Origin: Thermoplasmatota archaeon
GTDB lineage: Archaea; Thermoplasmatota; Penumbrarchaeia; Penumbrarchaeales; Penumbrarchaeaceae
NCBI GenBank assembly: GCA_016929175.1
Contig: JAFGJI010000075.1
Span: 1-7,843, forward strand
DNA: 7,843 bases
Direction: 5' to 3'
A model generated the notes under the pieces. That model worked only from the letters and a program-made list of their open reading frames with translations, had not been told where the DNA came from and made no database searches. Shown piece after piece: positions 1 through 7,644 of the stretch. A program made the translations under genes and the position numbers. Every line of letters begins with the position of its first letter. Within the stretch, counting starts at the first letter, position 1.

Positions 1-1340
1 AAATGAAATGGCAATTCCCATCCTTTCTCCCGAAAACGGGCCTTCAACACCTCCCGGCGTTCCCTCCTCTTCATATCGTATCTCAGCGGGAATTCCATCG
101 CCATGTCGAAATGCCTTATGGCAGATGCCCTCTTTCCCTCTTCCACATTGACAAGGGCCATATTGAAATCCACACCGGAGCAGCCTTCCATGTCCCCCAT
201 CGATGCAAAGATCCCCCTTGCTTCCTTCAGCATTCTTTTCGCTTTTCGGAACCTACCATTCCGACCATTGAGATCGGCCATATTGGTCAATGCGAGTGCC
301 TTCGCCCATGGTATATTATTTTCGATGGATATCTTCATTGTATTATTCCAGAAATATTCGGCTTCTCTCAAATTACCCATCCTGAAGAACATCACCCCGA
401 GATTGTTGAAACATATTGCAAGCAGATTTTGAGATCCCGTGGACCTGAAATGACCGACCGCCGATCGGTACAGGCTCCTGGCCTCTTCATATGAACCAAG
501 GTCGGAAAGTATGTCGGCCTTCAATCTTTTAAGCAATCCTTTCTGGTCAGAGTCCGATACGAAACAAAGATCTTCATCGATCACTTCCAATGTCATTTCT
601 ATGGAATTCATGTATCTGAGGGTCTGGATCCTCCCCATCTCCGAAAACGTCCATCTGGCTCCGTCGATCCCTTTAATTCTGTTACCAATATCGGTAAAAA
701 GTTCCAAGGACTCCTTCAATCTCCCCTGTCTCCTAAGTAAATCACCCTCGAGCAGGAGATGATTTGGATCCATGATAGACATTTTATGATCTGTGCATCC
801 AGATATCTGTTCCCACCCAATACCGGTCATATCTACGAGGGGATCTTCATCGAATCCTTTATCCTCTCTCAATTCCTTCAACATGGACATATATCGCGAT
901 TCAGGCCGTGTACCGCACTTCACAAGAACGAATCTTGGGACATCGAACCGGCTCCTTTTGTGCAGCTCTCTAAGGAGAGGTATAAGAACCGCAGGGTTTC
1001 TGATATTGTTCATGAAATATCCCAAAGCAACTGGTTTCTCCAGGCAATATCTCTTTTTTTCAAGTATGAAGCCCTTCAATTCATTTAAGGTCTCCTGGTA
1101 ACGTTCCCATCCATCATTGCTGATAGATATCCTGAACGGATCCCTCCCGACCTTCACGATCATCTCTTTTCTTGAAAGATCTGAGATATATCTCAGCAAG
1201 GTTCCTCTGCTTATCAGAAGAAGGTCCGGTAGTTCTTCTATTTGAATGTGATCGTCGAGCGATCGAGGTTTTTCACTTTTCAATCCCAGTGATAGAAGAA
1301 CGATATCCTCCTTTTCTATTCCTATGCCTCTTCCCTTCAT
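1..1340 (-). CDS. Winged-helix/TPR regulatory protein (partial, C-terminus beyond window)
   Basis: Translating the minus strand by hand gives one uninterrupted frame of about 446 codons that runs off base 1, so the stop is missing. Residues about 10-80 look like a winged helix-turn-helix domain: a helix, then a recognition-like stretch 'LLLISRGTLLRYISDLSRKE', then a wing ('MIVKVGRDPFRISIS'). Residues about 90-190 match nothing I recognise. Residues about 192-420 form at least five TPR-like helix pairs, with signatures such as 'GDLLRRQGRLKESLELF', 'DLGSYEEARSLYRSA', 'NNLGVMFFRMGNLREAE' and 'EGKRASAIRHFDMAM'. There is no P-loop in the visible part, so it does not look like a wHTH-NTPase-TPR (STAND) protein. 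DNA binding with TPR-mediated partner binding is inferred. The start is uncertain: ATG at 1340 is the first in-frame ATG, a TTG lies at 1364, and an in-frame TGA sits just upstream. No strong Shine-Dalgarno site precedes either. Its base composition looks more AT-rich than the next genes. Confidence 0.8.
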   Translation of the reverse strand, partial: MKGRGIGIEKEDIVLLSLGLKSEKPRSLDDHIQIEELPDLLLISRGTLLRYISDLSRKEMIVKVGRDPFRISISNDGWERYQETLNELKGFILEKKRYCLEKPVALGYFMNNIRNPAVLIPLLRELHKRSRFDVPRFVLVKCGTRPESRYMSMLKELREDKGFDEDPLVDMTGIGWEQISGCTDHKMSIMDPNHLLLEGDLLRRQGRLKESLELFTDIGNRIKGIDGARWTFSEMGRIQTLRYMNSIEMTLEVIDEDLCFVSDSDQKGLLKRLKADILSDLGSYEEARSLYRSAVGHFRSTGSQNLLAICFNNLGVMFFRMGNLREAEYFWNNTMKISIENNIPWAKALALTNMADLNGRNGRFRKAKRMLKEARGIFASMGDMEGCSGVDFNMALVNVEEGKRASAIRHFDMAMEFPLRYDMKRRERREVLKARFREKGWELPFH

Positions 1341-1408
1341 ACCGAACAGCTGATCGTTTCGCAATCTATTTCATTTTTTCCATGGATCCTATCATGATAC
1401 TTCCCGAA

Positions 1409-1430
1409 GTAATATACCACCGTAAATATC
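1409..1430 (-). promoter_or_regulatory. Probable box A promoter of the winged-helix/TPR gene
   Basis: On the minus strand, GGTATATTAC (1418 to 1409) resembles an archaeal TATA box. Transcription about 25 bases on would start near 1388, leaving a leader of about 48 bases before ATG 1340. A second AT-rich stretch, GATATTTACGG (1430 to 1420), is an alternative and would start the transcript near 1400. The call rests on base composition and spacing only. Confidence 0.35.
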
Positions 1431-1478
1431 AACGATACCGGATTTCATCACCATCAAGTCCGATTTGAAGGTATCGTT
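1431..1478. repeat. Inverted repeat between the propeller gene and the wHTH/TPR gene
   Basis: AACGATACC (1431-1439) is a perfect 9-base inverted match to GGTATCGTT (1470-1478). Directly inside it, GGATTT (1440-1445) pairs with AAGTCC (1456-1461), with one G-T pair, leaving a 10-base loop and an 8-base one-sided bulge (1462-1469). On the minus strand it begins 8 bases after the propeller gene's TAG and ends just before the promoter of the wHTH/TPR gene. It could be an mRNA 3' end structure or an operator for the downstream gene. It lacks a following T run, so a classical terminator is not clearly supported. Confidence 0.6.
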
Positions 1479-1486
1479 CATCCCGC

Positions 1487-4400
1487 CTACATCTCATTTT
1501 CCTCATCGAAGTCCAGGGGGTCGTATTCGTAACCGCAGGATGGGCATTCCTCGACCGCCCTCGAGATCGTCTTTCCGCATTCAGGGCAGTTCCATGTCTC
1601 CTCGGCAAGCTTCTTGACCTCTTTCTGTTCCTCCTGACCTTTTTTGGAGAGGACAAGGAAAGCCACCACGGCTATTATCAGTATCGCCATTATCGTCACG
1701 AGGGCCAGTATCCACCAGAGGGTGCTGGGTTCGCCCTCTTCCTCCTCCATTACAGTGACGGTCACATACTTGTATGCATCGTCCTTGCCGTCCGAGACCC
1801 TCAGGGTAACATTGTAGACCCCGGGAGAATAGAACTCGTGGCTCACTATCTTTCCGACAGCATCCCTGTCGAAGATGACATTGTCGTAGTCGAAATCCCA
1901 TTCATACGTCAGGACATCACCGTCGATGTCGGTCGTTCCCTCCGCGGAGAACTGGACCTTCTCCCTTACGGTCACCAGGGCGTTCTGCCAGATTATTACG
2001 GGTACCGGAGGATTGTTCTCGACCTCTATCCTGTAATAGGGGGACCTCAGGATGAAATAACCGTCATCGACCTCGAAATGGTAGGAATGCGTATCGGCAG
2101 AAAGCGTCACATCTTCCACGGAGAAATAGGTGAACCTGGTGGTGCTTCCAAGGATACCATCCACATCCAGCATGTACTCTGTCTGGTTATCGACTACAAG
2201 TTTGAAGTATACGGGAATGTCCCCGTCGGGGTCACGGAACTCGGCCTTGAAGGTGAATTTCGACGAAACCTTTGATCTCGTGACCTGTTGCTCGTAGTGC
2301 CTGATCTCCGGTATCGAATTGTCAAGGATGCCGAGGGCATAGAGACCGTCCTCGAGCTCCGAGAAATTTCCCCATACAAGGCTGTTCTCGAGGTCCACTC
2401 CCGAAACCGGAGCGTGAACCCATATTTTGAGGTCCTGGTCGAAATGGTACAATTTCATTCTTTCTTGGTGCATCCCGATGGGGAACTCCCTCCCGAAGAA
2501 ACCCAGAGAAACGTTCGCCCATTCGAACCTGTACTGGGCATATTTGGGGAGCGGAGTGAACTCGATACTGGCAATGAAGACCGCCCCGGGAACCGCCGGC
2601 GGATCCGCCGGAACCGTTGAATTTATGATGTAGGCTCCGGAAGGCTCGGAGATGCCGAAGGACATGTGAACGTATATGTCGTTCAGGAAGTCCTTGTGGT
2701 CCGGATATGTTATCCTCTTGAGAAGGGTGACGTTGATACTGTCCATGCCGACAGCCCTCATATCGTCGAACACACGAAGGATCAGCTTCGATCTGCCGGT
2801 TCCCCGAAGGCTCTTCCGAACGACCGGCAGGTCCCCGACATATATCGGCTCCTCCTCTCCTTCCATGTACCAGGCAAAGGTAATGGGATCCTGCTCGGGA
2901 TCGTAGGAGCCGCTGGCGTCGAGGTCTATCATCTCCTCGGGAAAGAGCAGGATGTTATCCCCGGGCGATGTGATCTTTGCAACTGGCGCGTTGTTGTCCG
3001 CCCCTATGGCCTCCACAACGCCGTTGCTCATGCTCAGGAACATGTTATCCCCCATGATGGCGCCCTCCCCTCGCGGGAGCGAGTCAAGATCGTGCCTCCA
3101 CGTCCCCATGTATGCACCCGGGACTTCCGGTGAGTATGCCCTGAGGGCCCATGGGCCGGTCCCGGTTACAAGGTAGAATGAGTCGCCCGCGGATATCGGC
3201 CTGCTGGAAGCGGGCTCCGGAAGAGAAAAAACCGCTGATCGGGTGCCGTTCTTCAGCAGGAGGACCTCCATGGAGGACCGTGTCACCACGGCAACAGCAC
3301 CCCCTTGATCGGAGGGGGTGGGTGGGGACTGGACGGTCGCTCCAAGTTCTGTCTTCCATATGATATCATAACCGGTCCCGTTATCCACGATGCCCAGGTC
3401 CTCGTCATGACCGTCAACCGATCCGTCCAGGTTGTCATCGGGATATGCGTCAAGAAGTGCGACCGTATCGTTGAAGGAGATCAGCAAATTACCGTTCCAG
3501 TAGGAGAGGGACCTGGCCATATGTCCCTCAAGAACGGTCCCGAGGTCATATTCCGCCTGGACATCACCTGTGTGAGGGTCCAAAGACCGCAGTATTGAAC
3601 CGTGAAAGGTGAAGATGGACAGAAGGTCAGCTGCATATGGTCCTTGAATGTCTACAGCGGGCCTTACCCATACTAGGTCCCCGGTATCATCGTCCAGAGC
3701 GGCGAGATCACCGTTGGAAAGCGGTATAATCACATTCCCGCCGCTGAAGAACATCGCTTGAGACGGCTGTAAAGGAAGAGGGGCCCTCCAGACCACATCT
3801 CCGGCACTGCTTCCCTTATCGACCTCCATCGTGTAAGGTCCGTCGTTCCTCCCGTCCAGGAAACCCGCCCAGTCGAATGCCCAGAGAGCGCCGTCATCCC
3901 CGAGGACGAAAACCCTGTTCGGACCGCTCAAGGACATGGCGCTTTCCACCAGGAGCAAGGGCCGTCCAACAAGATCGACGGATGAGTTATGATATGACCA
4001 GAGAATTTCCGGGACTCCCCCCGTAGCCGGATTCGAGCTCATGCAGATAAGCGATCCGTCTGGTCCAGTCATGTAGAGGTTCCCACCTGCCGCCGAGATC
4101 GTCCCATTGCCGTATGCTCCACCGTACCAGATATCCTCCGGAGGGCCTTCCCAGCTCCCATCCAAGGACATCGTCCAGTATGTACGGTTGCTTTCCAACC
4201 GGGACCCCGAGTGGCCGGTCCTCCCCGGACCGCCGCCCGAAGAAAGCCAGCCTTCGGAGAGCATATGGTTATGGTAGATGTCCAGAGTGCCGAAGTTGTT
4301 CGATCTGTCCTTGTCCTCGGGCGTGGTCTCGATGATGAACGCAACTATCATGTCATACCCTGCTTCCACGGTCCATTGGACCGATATGGTCCTCTCCGAA

Positions 4401-5947
4401 AAGGCCTCGATGATCACGCCCTCCAGAACTCCTATGAGCTGCTGGTTCTGAAAATCGAACGATGATGCCTTGAACTGAATGTCAATGGACACATCCACGG
4501 TGGCATTGTTCTCCACAAGTGCATTGAACTCGACCACCTCGCCGATAAAAGGTGAAAGGTCGGATGTGCTCACCTCCACGATCCTGGGCTCCGGAGAACC
4601 GAAGGCATAGAGACGACCGTTCCCCCCCGTGCTGTCAGGTCGGCAGATGAATATCCTTCCTTCGGCCACGGCAGCCGGGGACCATATGGCCGCCCCCGTA
4701 TTGAAGTGCCACAACACGCGGTCCTCATCGGCAATGTTCTCATCCTCTGTGGAGATGCAGAATACGGAGGTGTTGCCCGATCCAGATGCGAATATAAGGG
4801 CCCCATCCAGGACGATCGGGGAGGACTTCAGCATCTGGCCCGTTGCATTGAACCTCCATTTCTGTGAGCCGGTGGCGGGATCGACCGCATGGATGGAGCT
4901 CCCCTTGTTCAGGTCGTAAGGACCGTAGACCCTCTGTGAGGCGATATAGAGCGTTCCGTCAAGATAGGATGCAGAGGTCTGGATGCTTGGAGGTTCTCCC
5001 GCTCCGATCCTCCTTTTCCATACAAGCGACCCGTCTGTGGTATCAAGCGCGAAGAAGTCGCCTATATCATTCCCGAAATATACCCTGCTCTCTGCCAGGA
5101 CCGGGCTTCCTATTATCGAGGATGTGGAATTGTAATGCCATATGATGTCGGCGAAGCCAACTGTGTCGTTCTCCTCGGAGGTGTATGGTCCGTCGTTCCC
5201 GTCCTTGAACCCCCGGGGATCGAAGCAGTACATGTGGCTTCTGCCGTCGCCGATATAGACCTTTCCGTCGTCATATGCTGCAGTGCCCGAGAAGCCGTAT
5301 ATGTTCAGGGAGCCGCCCATATCATGATACCATGAGATGTTCTGGCTGGAGACATCGATGCCGTAGAACCTGGAATACATCAGGTTCCTTCCGAGGGTTC
5401 CAATGAATAGCATGCCGTCAGCAATGGTCGGTGATGCGAATATCGCCGATGTGTTCACGTTCACATCGAACACCTTTTCGGCCGATAGAAGGTCATAACC
5501 GTAGACATGCCCGTCATCCGCTCCGAAGTAAATTACACCAGAATCTATGATCGCCGGGGCCGAGATATGCTTGTTCGAGGCCTTTACCTGCCATAGTTGG
5601 TCTCCGGTATCTATGTCGTAACCCCTCATGTTGCCGTCACCGGAGCCCACGTAGACGGTTCCGTTGTGAACGATGGGTGCATTTGTCGGTTTCAGTGCAG
5701 GTATCACGGTCTGCCAGAGGGGTTTTGTCCCCTTTTCCAGCGGTATCGGGGAGGGCGAGAAACCGGTCCTCTTAAGGTCGCCCTTGTACATCGTCCAGGA
5801 ATCCTCGTCGGCAAGCCTCGAAACAGTTCTGACCCCGATATCGTCCGTACCATCCCCGGCAGCATCGTTCCACATTGTTATCGATGACAGAAGCAGCAAC
5901 GATATTATCGTGCATGGAATGAAATATGCCATGAAAAGGAACCGCAT
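1487..5947 (-). CDS. Giant membrane-anchored double PQQ-like propeller/PKD surface protein with C-terminal zinc ribbon
   Basis: The 1486-residue product starts with a hydrophobic export signal (about residues 3-24). Residues about 50-450 contain eight repeats of the PQQ-like propeller type, each roughly 'G.VYVGS.DG...YD..TG..LW'. Residues about 455-558 resemble a CARDB adhesion domain. A second set of about eight more diverged blades spans about 565-985. A PKD-like domain follows at 986-1075, an unrecognised region at 1080-1212, an Ig-like domain at 1213-1310, and a classic PKD domain at 1311-1400 ('YEWDFDYD', 'SPGVYNVTLRVSDG'). One membrane helix lies at about 1409-1433, then a charged tail and a zinc ribbon with Cys 1454, 1457, 1468 and 1471. 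Many N-x-S/T sites suit an archaeal surface glycoprotein. The predicted topology is propellers outside, zinc ribbon inside. PQQ-like blades here need not bind PQQ; a ligand-binding, adhesion or scaffold role is inferred and no catalytic site is visible. ATG 5947 is supported by AGGAG (5960 to 5956), 8 bases upstream. Confidence 0.93.
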   Translation of the reverse strand: MRFLFMAYFIPCTIISLLLLSSITMWNDAAGDGTDDIGVRTVSRLADEDSWTMYKGDLKRTGFSPSPIPLEKGTKPLWQTVIPALKPTNAPIVHNGTVYVGSGDGNMRGYDIDTGDQLWQVKASNKHISAPAIIDSGVIYFGADDGHVYGYDLLSAEKVFDVNVNTSAIFASPTIADGMLFIGTLGRNLMYSRFYGIDVSSQNISWYHDMGGSLNIYGFSGTAAYDDGKVYIGDGRSHMYCFDPRGFKDGNDGPYTSEENDTVGFADIIWHYNSTSSIIGSPVLAESRVYFGNDIGDFFALDTTDGSLVWKRRIGAGEPPSIQTSASYLDGTLYIASQRVYGPYDLNKGSSIHAVDPATGSQKWRFNATGQMLKSSPIVLDGALIFASGSGNTSVFCISTEDENIADEDRVLWHFNTGAAIWSPAAVAEGRIFICRPDSTGGNGRLYAFGSPEPRIVEVSTSDLSPFIGEVVEFNALVENNATVDVSIDIQFKASSFDFQNQQLIGVLEGVIIEAFSERTISVQWTVEAGYDMIVAFIIETTPEDKDRSNNFGTLDIYHNHMLSEGWLSSGGGPGRTGHSGSRLESNRTYWTMSLDGSWEGPPEDIWYGGAYGNGTISAAGGNLYMTGPDGSLICMSSNPATGGVPEILWSYHNSSVDLVGRPLLLVESAMSLSGPNRVFVLGDDGALWAFDWAGFLDGRNDGPYTMEVDKGSSAGDVVWRAPLPLQPSQAMFFSGGNVIIPLSNGDLAALDDDTGDLVWVRPAVDIQGPYAADLLSIFTFHGSILRSLDPHTGDVQAEYDLGTVLEGHMARSLSYWNGNLLISFNDTVALLDAYPDDNLDGSVDGHDEDLGIVDNGTGYDIIWKTELGATVQSPPTPSDQGGAVAVVTRSSMEVLLLKNGTRSAVFSLPEPASSRPISAGDSFYLVTGTGPWALRAYSPEVPGAYMGTWRHDLDSLPRGEGAIMGDNMFLSMSNGVVEAIGADNNAPVAKITSPGDNILLFPEEMIDLDASGSYDPEQDPITFAWYMEGEEEPIYVGDLPVVRKSLRGTGRSKLILRVFDDMRAVGMDSINVTLLKRITYPDHKDFLNDIYVHMSFGISEPSGAYIINSTVPADPPAVPGAVFIASIEFTPLPKYAQYRFEWANVSLGFFGREFPIGMHQERMKLYHFDQDLKIWVHAPVSGVDLENSLVWGNFSELEDGLYALGILDNSIPEIRHYEQQVTRSKVSSKFTFKAEFRDPDGDIPVYFKLVVDNQTEYMLDVDGILGSTTRFTYFSVEDVTLSADTHSYHFEVDDGYFILRSPYYRIEVENNPPVPVIIWQNALVTVREKVQFSAEGTTDIDGDVLTYEWDFDYDNVIFDRDAVGKIVSHEFYSPGVYNVTLRVSDGKDDAYKYVTVTVMEEEEGEPSTLWWILALVTIMAILIIAVVAFLVLSKKGQEEQKEVKKLAEETWNCPECGKTISRAVEECPSCGYEYDPLDFDEENEM

Positions 5948-5990
5948 TTGAGCATCTCCTGGACTTGATGTCGAGCCAACAAAATCGGAG

Positions 5991-6000
5991 TTATATAAAT
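5991..6000 (-). promoter_or_regulatory. Box A promoter of the propeller surface protein gene
   Basis: The minus strand reads ATTTATATAA from 6000 to 5991, a good archaeal TATA box. A start about 25 bases downstream (near 5970) would leave a leader of about 23 bases carrying the AGGAG ribosome site. It lies in the 98-base gap after the beta-CASP gene, so the propeller gene probably has its own promoter. Confidence 0.6.
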
Positions 6001-6045
6001 ATTGTGTAAAGTCCAGAACACATGTACTGGCGCGAGGGCTTCCTT

Positions 6046-7275
6046 TCAGAGGGAAAAGGTGTCCTCCAGACCCGGGGTATGCACCTTCGCAAAGGATCTG
6101 ATATCCTCCGCCAGCTTCTCCCTGTTGTCACCGTGCACAAGGATGACCTCGTCAGGTTGGGCGGATTCTGCGAAGGATACCATCTCCTTGTGTCCGGGAT
6201 GGGCCGAGAAATCGAAATGGCAGACCTCGCACTTCACCTTCTCGACCTCGCCCTGTATCTCGATAGAACCCGTGTCAAGGAGCATTCGACCGTTGGTATC
6301 CTCGACCTGATATCCTGTCAGGAGTATCGCCGTCTTCTTGTCGTCCTTGTGCCTTCTGATATATTCCAGGACCGGACCTCCGTCCAGCATTCCCGATGTT
6401 GTCACCACTATCGGAGCGTCGGCTGCTTTTTCCCTTTGATATGGTGTTCTGACGAAAGAGAACTGGTCCAGGGCCTTTTTCAGAGCGCCGGGGCTCCTTA
6501 TGAACTCTCCGTGTCTCAGATAGATCTGGGCGATCCTCCTTCCCATCCCGTCAAGCCATTTGTCCTCATGGACCCCGTCAAGGACCTGAACTATCTCCTG
6601 CGTCCTTCCCACGGCAAAGGCCGGGATTATTACCTTCCCCCCCCTGTCGAGTACCTCCTCCACCTTGGCGATGAACTGCCGCTCCACCTCCTTCCTCGGC
6701 GGATGGTCCCTTCCGGCATAGGTGGATTCCATGACCAGGGTATGGCATTTCGGAGCCGATATCCCCCTCAGCAGCCTGGTGTCGTTCGTGTTGATGTCAC
6801 CAGTGAAAACAACATCATTACCGCCGTCATCTATCCGGTACATCGTGGATCCTGGAATGTGGCCTGCGTCCATCGTTCTTATGGTGAAGGGGCCCAGGAA
6901 GGGGCGGTCCCCGTACCTGATTATGGTGGATTCCTCCGTGAACCTCCTGACGTCACTGACATCGAACGGTATCGGGAAGTTCTCGAGCTTTGCGATCTTC
7001 AGACTGTCCTGAAGCAGGACCACCGAAACCTCCAACGTGACCTCGGTCCCCCATATGGTGGACCCGTACTCGCCGCATAACCAGGGGGACATCCCGATAT
7101 GATCAAGGTGCGAATGTGTGATGAAGAGGGAATCGACGTGCGGGACCTTCATCGGATATCTCGGAGGTTTTGCAGGCGTGAGCCCGTAATCGAACAGCAG
7201 CCTGAAGTCCCCTGACTCGGCGATCATACCAAGACTGCCAACATGGTCCACGCCGCCCGCAAAGCTGACCTTCAT
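6046..7275 (-). CDS. Archaeal metallo-beta-lactamase/beta-CASP ribonuclease (aCPSF2-type)
   Basis: The 409-residue protein carries the full motif set of beta-CASP nucleases: motif 2 HSHLDH (residues 54-59), motif 3 His 139 in 'DAGHIPGS', motif 4 Asp 160 in 'FTGDIN', motif A Glu 183 in 'MESTY', motif B His 359 in 'FSAHPGH', and motif C His 381 in 'ILVHGDN'. These ligate two zinc ions in the catalytic site of CPSF73/RNase J relatives. It starts directly with the lactamase fold and has no N-terminal KH domains, so it fits the short aCPSF2 class rather than aCPSF1. The expected role is cytoplasmic RNA cleavage or 5'-3' trimming in mRNA turnover or 3' end processing; which one cannot be read from sequence. 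I chose ATG 7275 over the in-frame GTG 7278 because AGGTG (7285 to 7281) sits 5 bases before the ATG and only 2 before the GTG. It is divergent from rpoN across a 127-base promoter region. Confidence 0.93.
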   Translation of the reverse strand: MKVSFAGGVDHVGSLGMIAESGDFRLLFDYGLTPAKPPRYPMKVPHVDSLFITHSHLDHIGMSPWLCGEYGSTIWGTEVTLEVSVVLLQDSLKIAKLENFPIPFDVSDVRRFTEESTIIRYGDRPFLGPFTIRTMDAGHIPGSTMYRIDDGGNDVVFTGDINTNDTRLLRGISAPKCHTLVMESTYAGRDHPPRKEVERQFIAKVEEVLDRGGKVIIPAFAVGRTQEIVQVLDGVHEDKWLDGMGRRIAQIYLRHGEFIRSPGALKKALDQFSFVRTPYQREKAADAPIVVTTSGMLDGGPVLEYIRRHKDDKKTAILLTGYQVEDTNGRMLLDTGSIEIQGEVEKVKCEVCHFDFSAHPGHKEMVSFAESAQPDEVILVHGDNREKLAEDIRSFAKVHTPGLEDTFSL

Positions 7276-7310
7276 CACATCACCTGGGTGGAGCTATGGG
7301 GGACAGATAG

Positions 7311-7320
7311 TAATAATTTG
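7311..7320 (-). promoter_or_regulatory. Possible box A promoter of the beta-CASP RNase gene
   Basis: The minus strand reads CAAATTATTA from 7320 to 7311, the most AT-rich stretch upstream of ATG 7275. A start about 25 bases downstream (near 7289) would give a short leader containing the AGGTG ribosome site. It is a weaker TATA match than the one serving rpoN on the other strand. Confidence 0.4.
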
Positions 7321-7352
7321 TCGTTGGACCGCAAAAGCCTTCTTGGGCAAGG

Positions 7353-7360
7353 TTTATAAA
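7353..7360 (+). promoter_or_regulatory. Box A promoter of rpoN
   Basis: TTTATAAA is a consensus-like archaeal TATA box. A transcript start about 25 bases downstream (near 7382) would give a leader of about 20 bases before ATG 7403. This makes the in-frame upstream TTG at 7343 an unlikely start, since it would lie ahead of the promoter. Confidence 0.7.
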
Positions 7361-7402
7361 CCGAATGAATATAGGGTTGCTCCACTGCAACAGGCGGTTC
7401 CC

Positions 7403-7594
7403 ATGATAATTCCGGTGAGATGTTTTACATGCGGCAAGGTGATAGGGCACCTCTACGAGGAATATGCCCGCAGGACACAAGCCGGGGAGCCGGCACAGAA
7501 GGTGCTTGATGATCTGAAGCTGGAACGCTACTGTTGCAGGAGAATGCTGCTTACCCATGTCGAGTTGATCGATGAGGTCATGCCCTTCACGTGA
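7403..7594 (+). CDS. rpoN: DNA-directed RNA polymerase subunit N (Rpb10)
   Basis: The 63-residue product is a complete Rpb10 homologue. It begins 'MIIPVRCFTCGKVIG' and holds the invariant zinc-binding pattern: Cys 7 and Cys 10 (CFTC) and the adjacent Cys 44-Cys 45 pair in 'RYCCRRM', an atypical zinc bundle. In the archaeal polymerase this subunit joins Rpo3/Rpo11 and helps assemble the core enzyme. Length is typical for the family. ATG 7403 matches the conserved N-terminus and has a GGCGG sequence 5 bases upstream that may serve as a ribosome site. In many euryarchaea the gene lies in a ribosomal protein cluster; here it has its own promoter and faces the beta-CASP gene, while a tRNA-Pro follows it. 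The name is the archaeal polymerase subunit, not bacterial sigma-54. Confidence 0.97.
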   Translation: MIIPVRCFTCGKVIGHLYEEYARRTQAGEPAQKVLDDLKLERYCCRRMLLTHVELIDEVMPFT

Positions 7595-7603
7595 TCGGTT
7601 ACT

Positions 7604-7644
7604 ACTCGAATAGGGCCGTAGGGTAGCTTGTACAAATCCTACTG
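7604..7644 (+). pseudogene. Degenerate direct copy of the tRNA-Pro 5' half and leader
   Basis: GGGCCGTAGGGTAGCTTG (7613-7630) is identical to 7787-7804 in the tRNA-Pro gene. The match extends left through the leader (ACTCGAA, 7604-7610 versus 7778-7784) and right, with gaps, through ATCCTA (7636-7641) and CTG. The copy keeps the acceptor 5' strand, U8 and D-arm stem, but the conserved GG of the D-loop has become GT. After it there is no anticodon arm or T-arm, so it cannot be a working tRNA. It starts 9 bases after the rpoN stop codon with no TATA box at the right distance, so it is probably transcribed as rpoN 3' UTR. Confidence 0.75.

Noticed and set aside
3..494. Plus-strand frame of 163 codons at the left end
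   Set aside because: It lies opposite the continuous minus-strand wHTH/TPR frame, which shows clear TPR repeats. The plus product has no recognisable features.
6022..7080. Long plus-strand open frame (352 codons) opposite the beta-CASP gene
   Set aside because: It is exactly antisense to a gene with a complete catalytic motif set, and its product shows no recognisable domain. It is a codon-bias shadow.
7343..7402. Upstream TTG start that would extend rpoN by 20 residues
   Set aside because: The extension spans the TTTATAAA promoter, and Rpb10 proteins start at the conserved MIIPVRC sequence.
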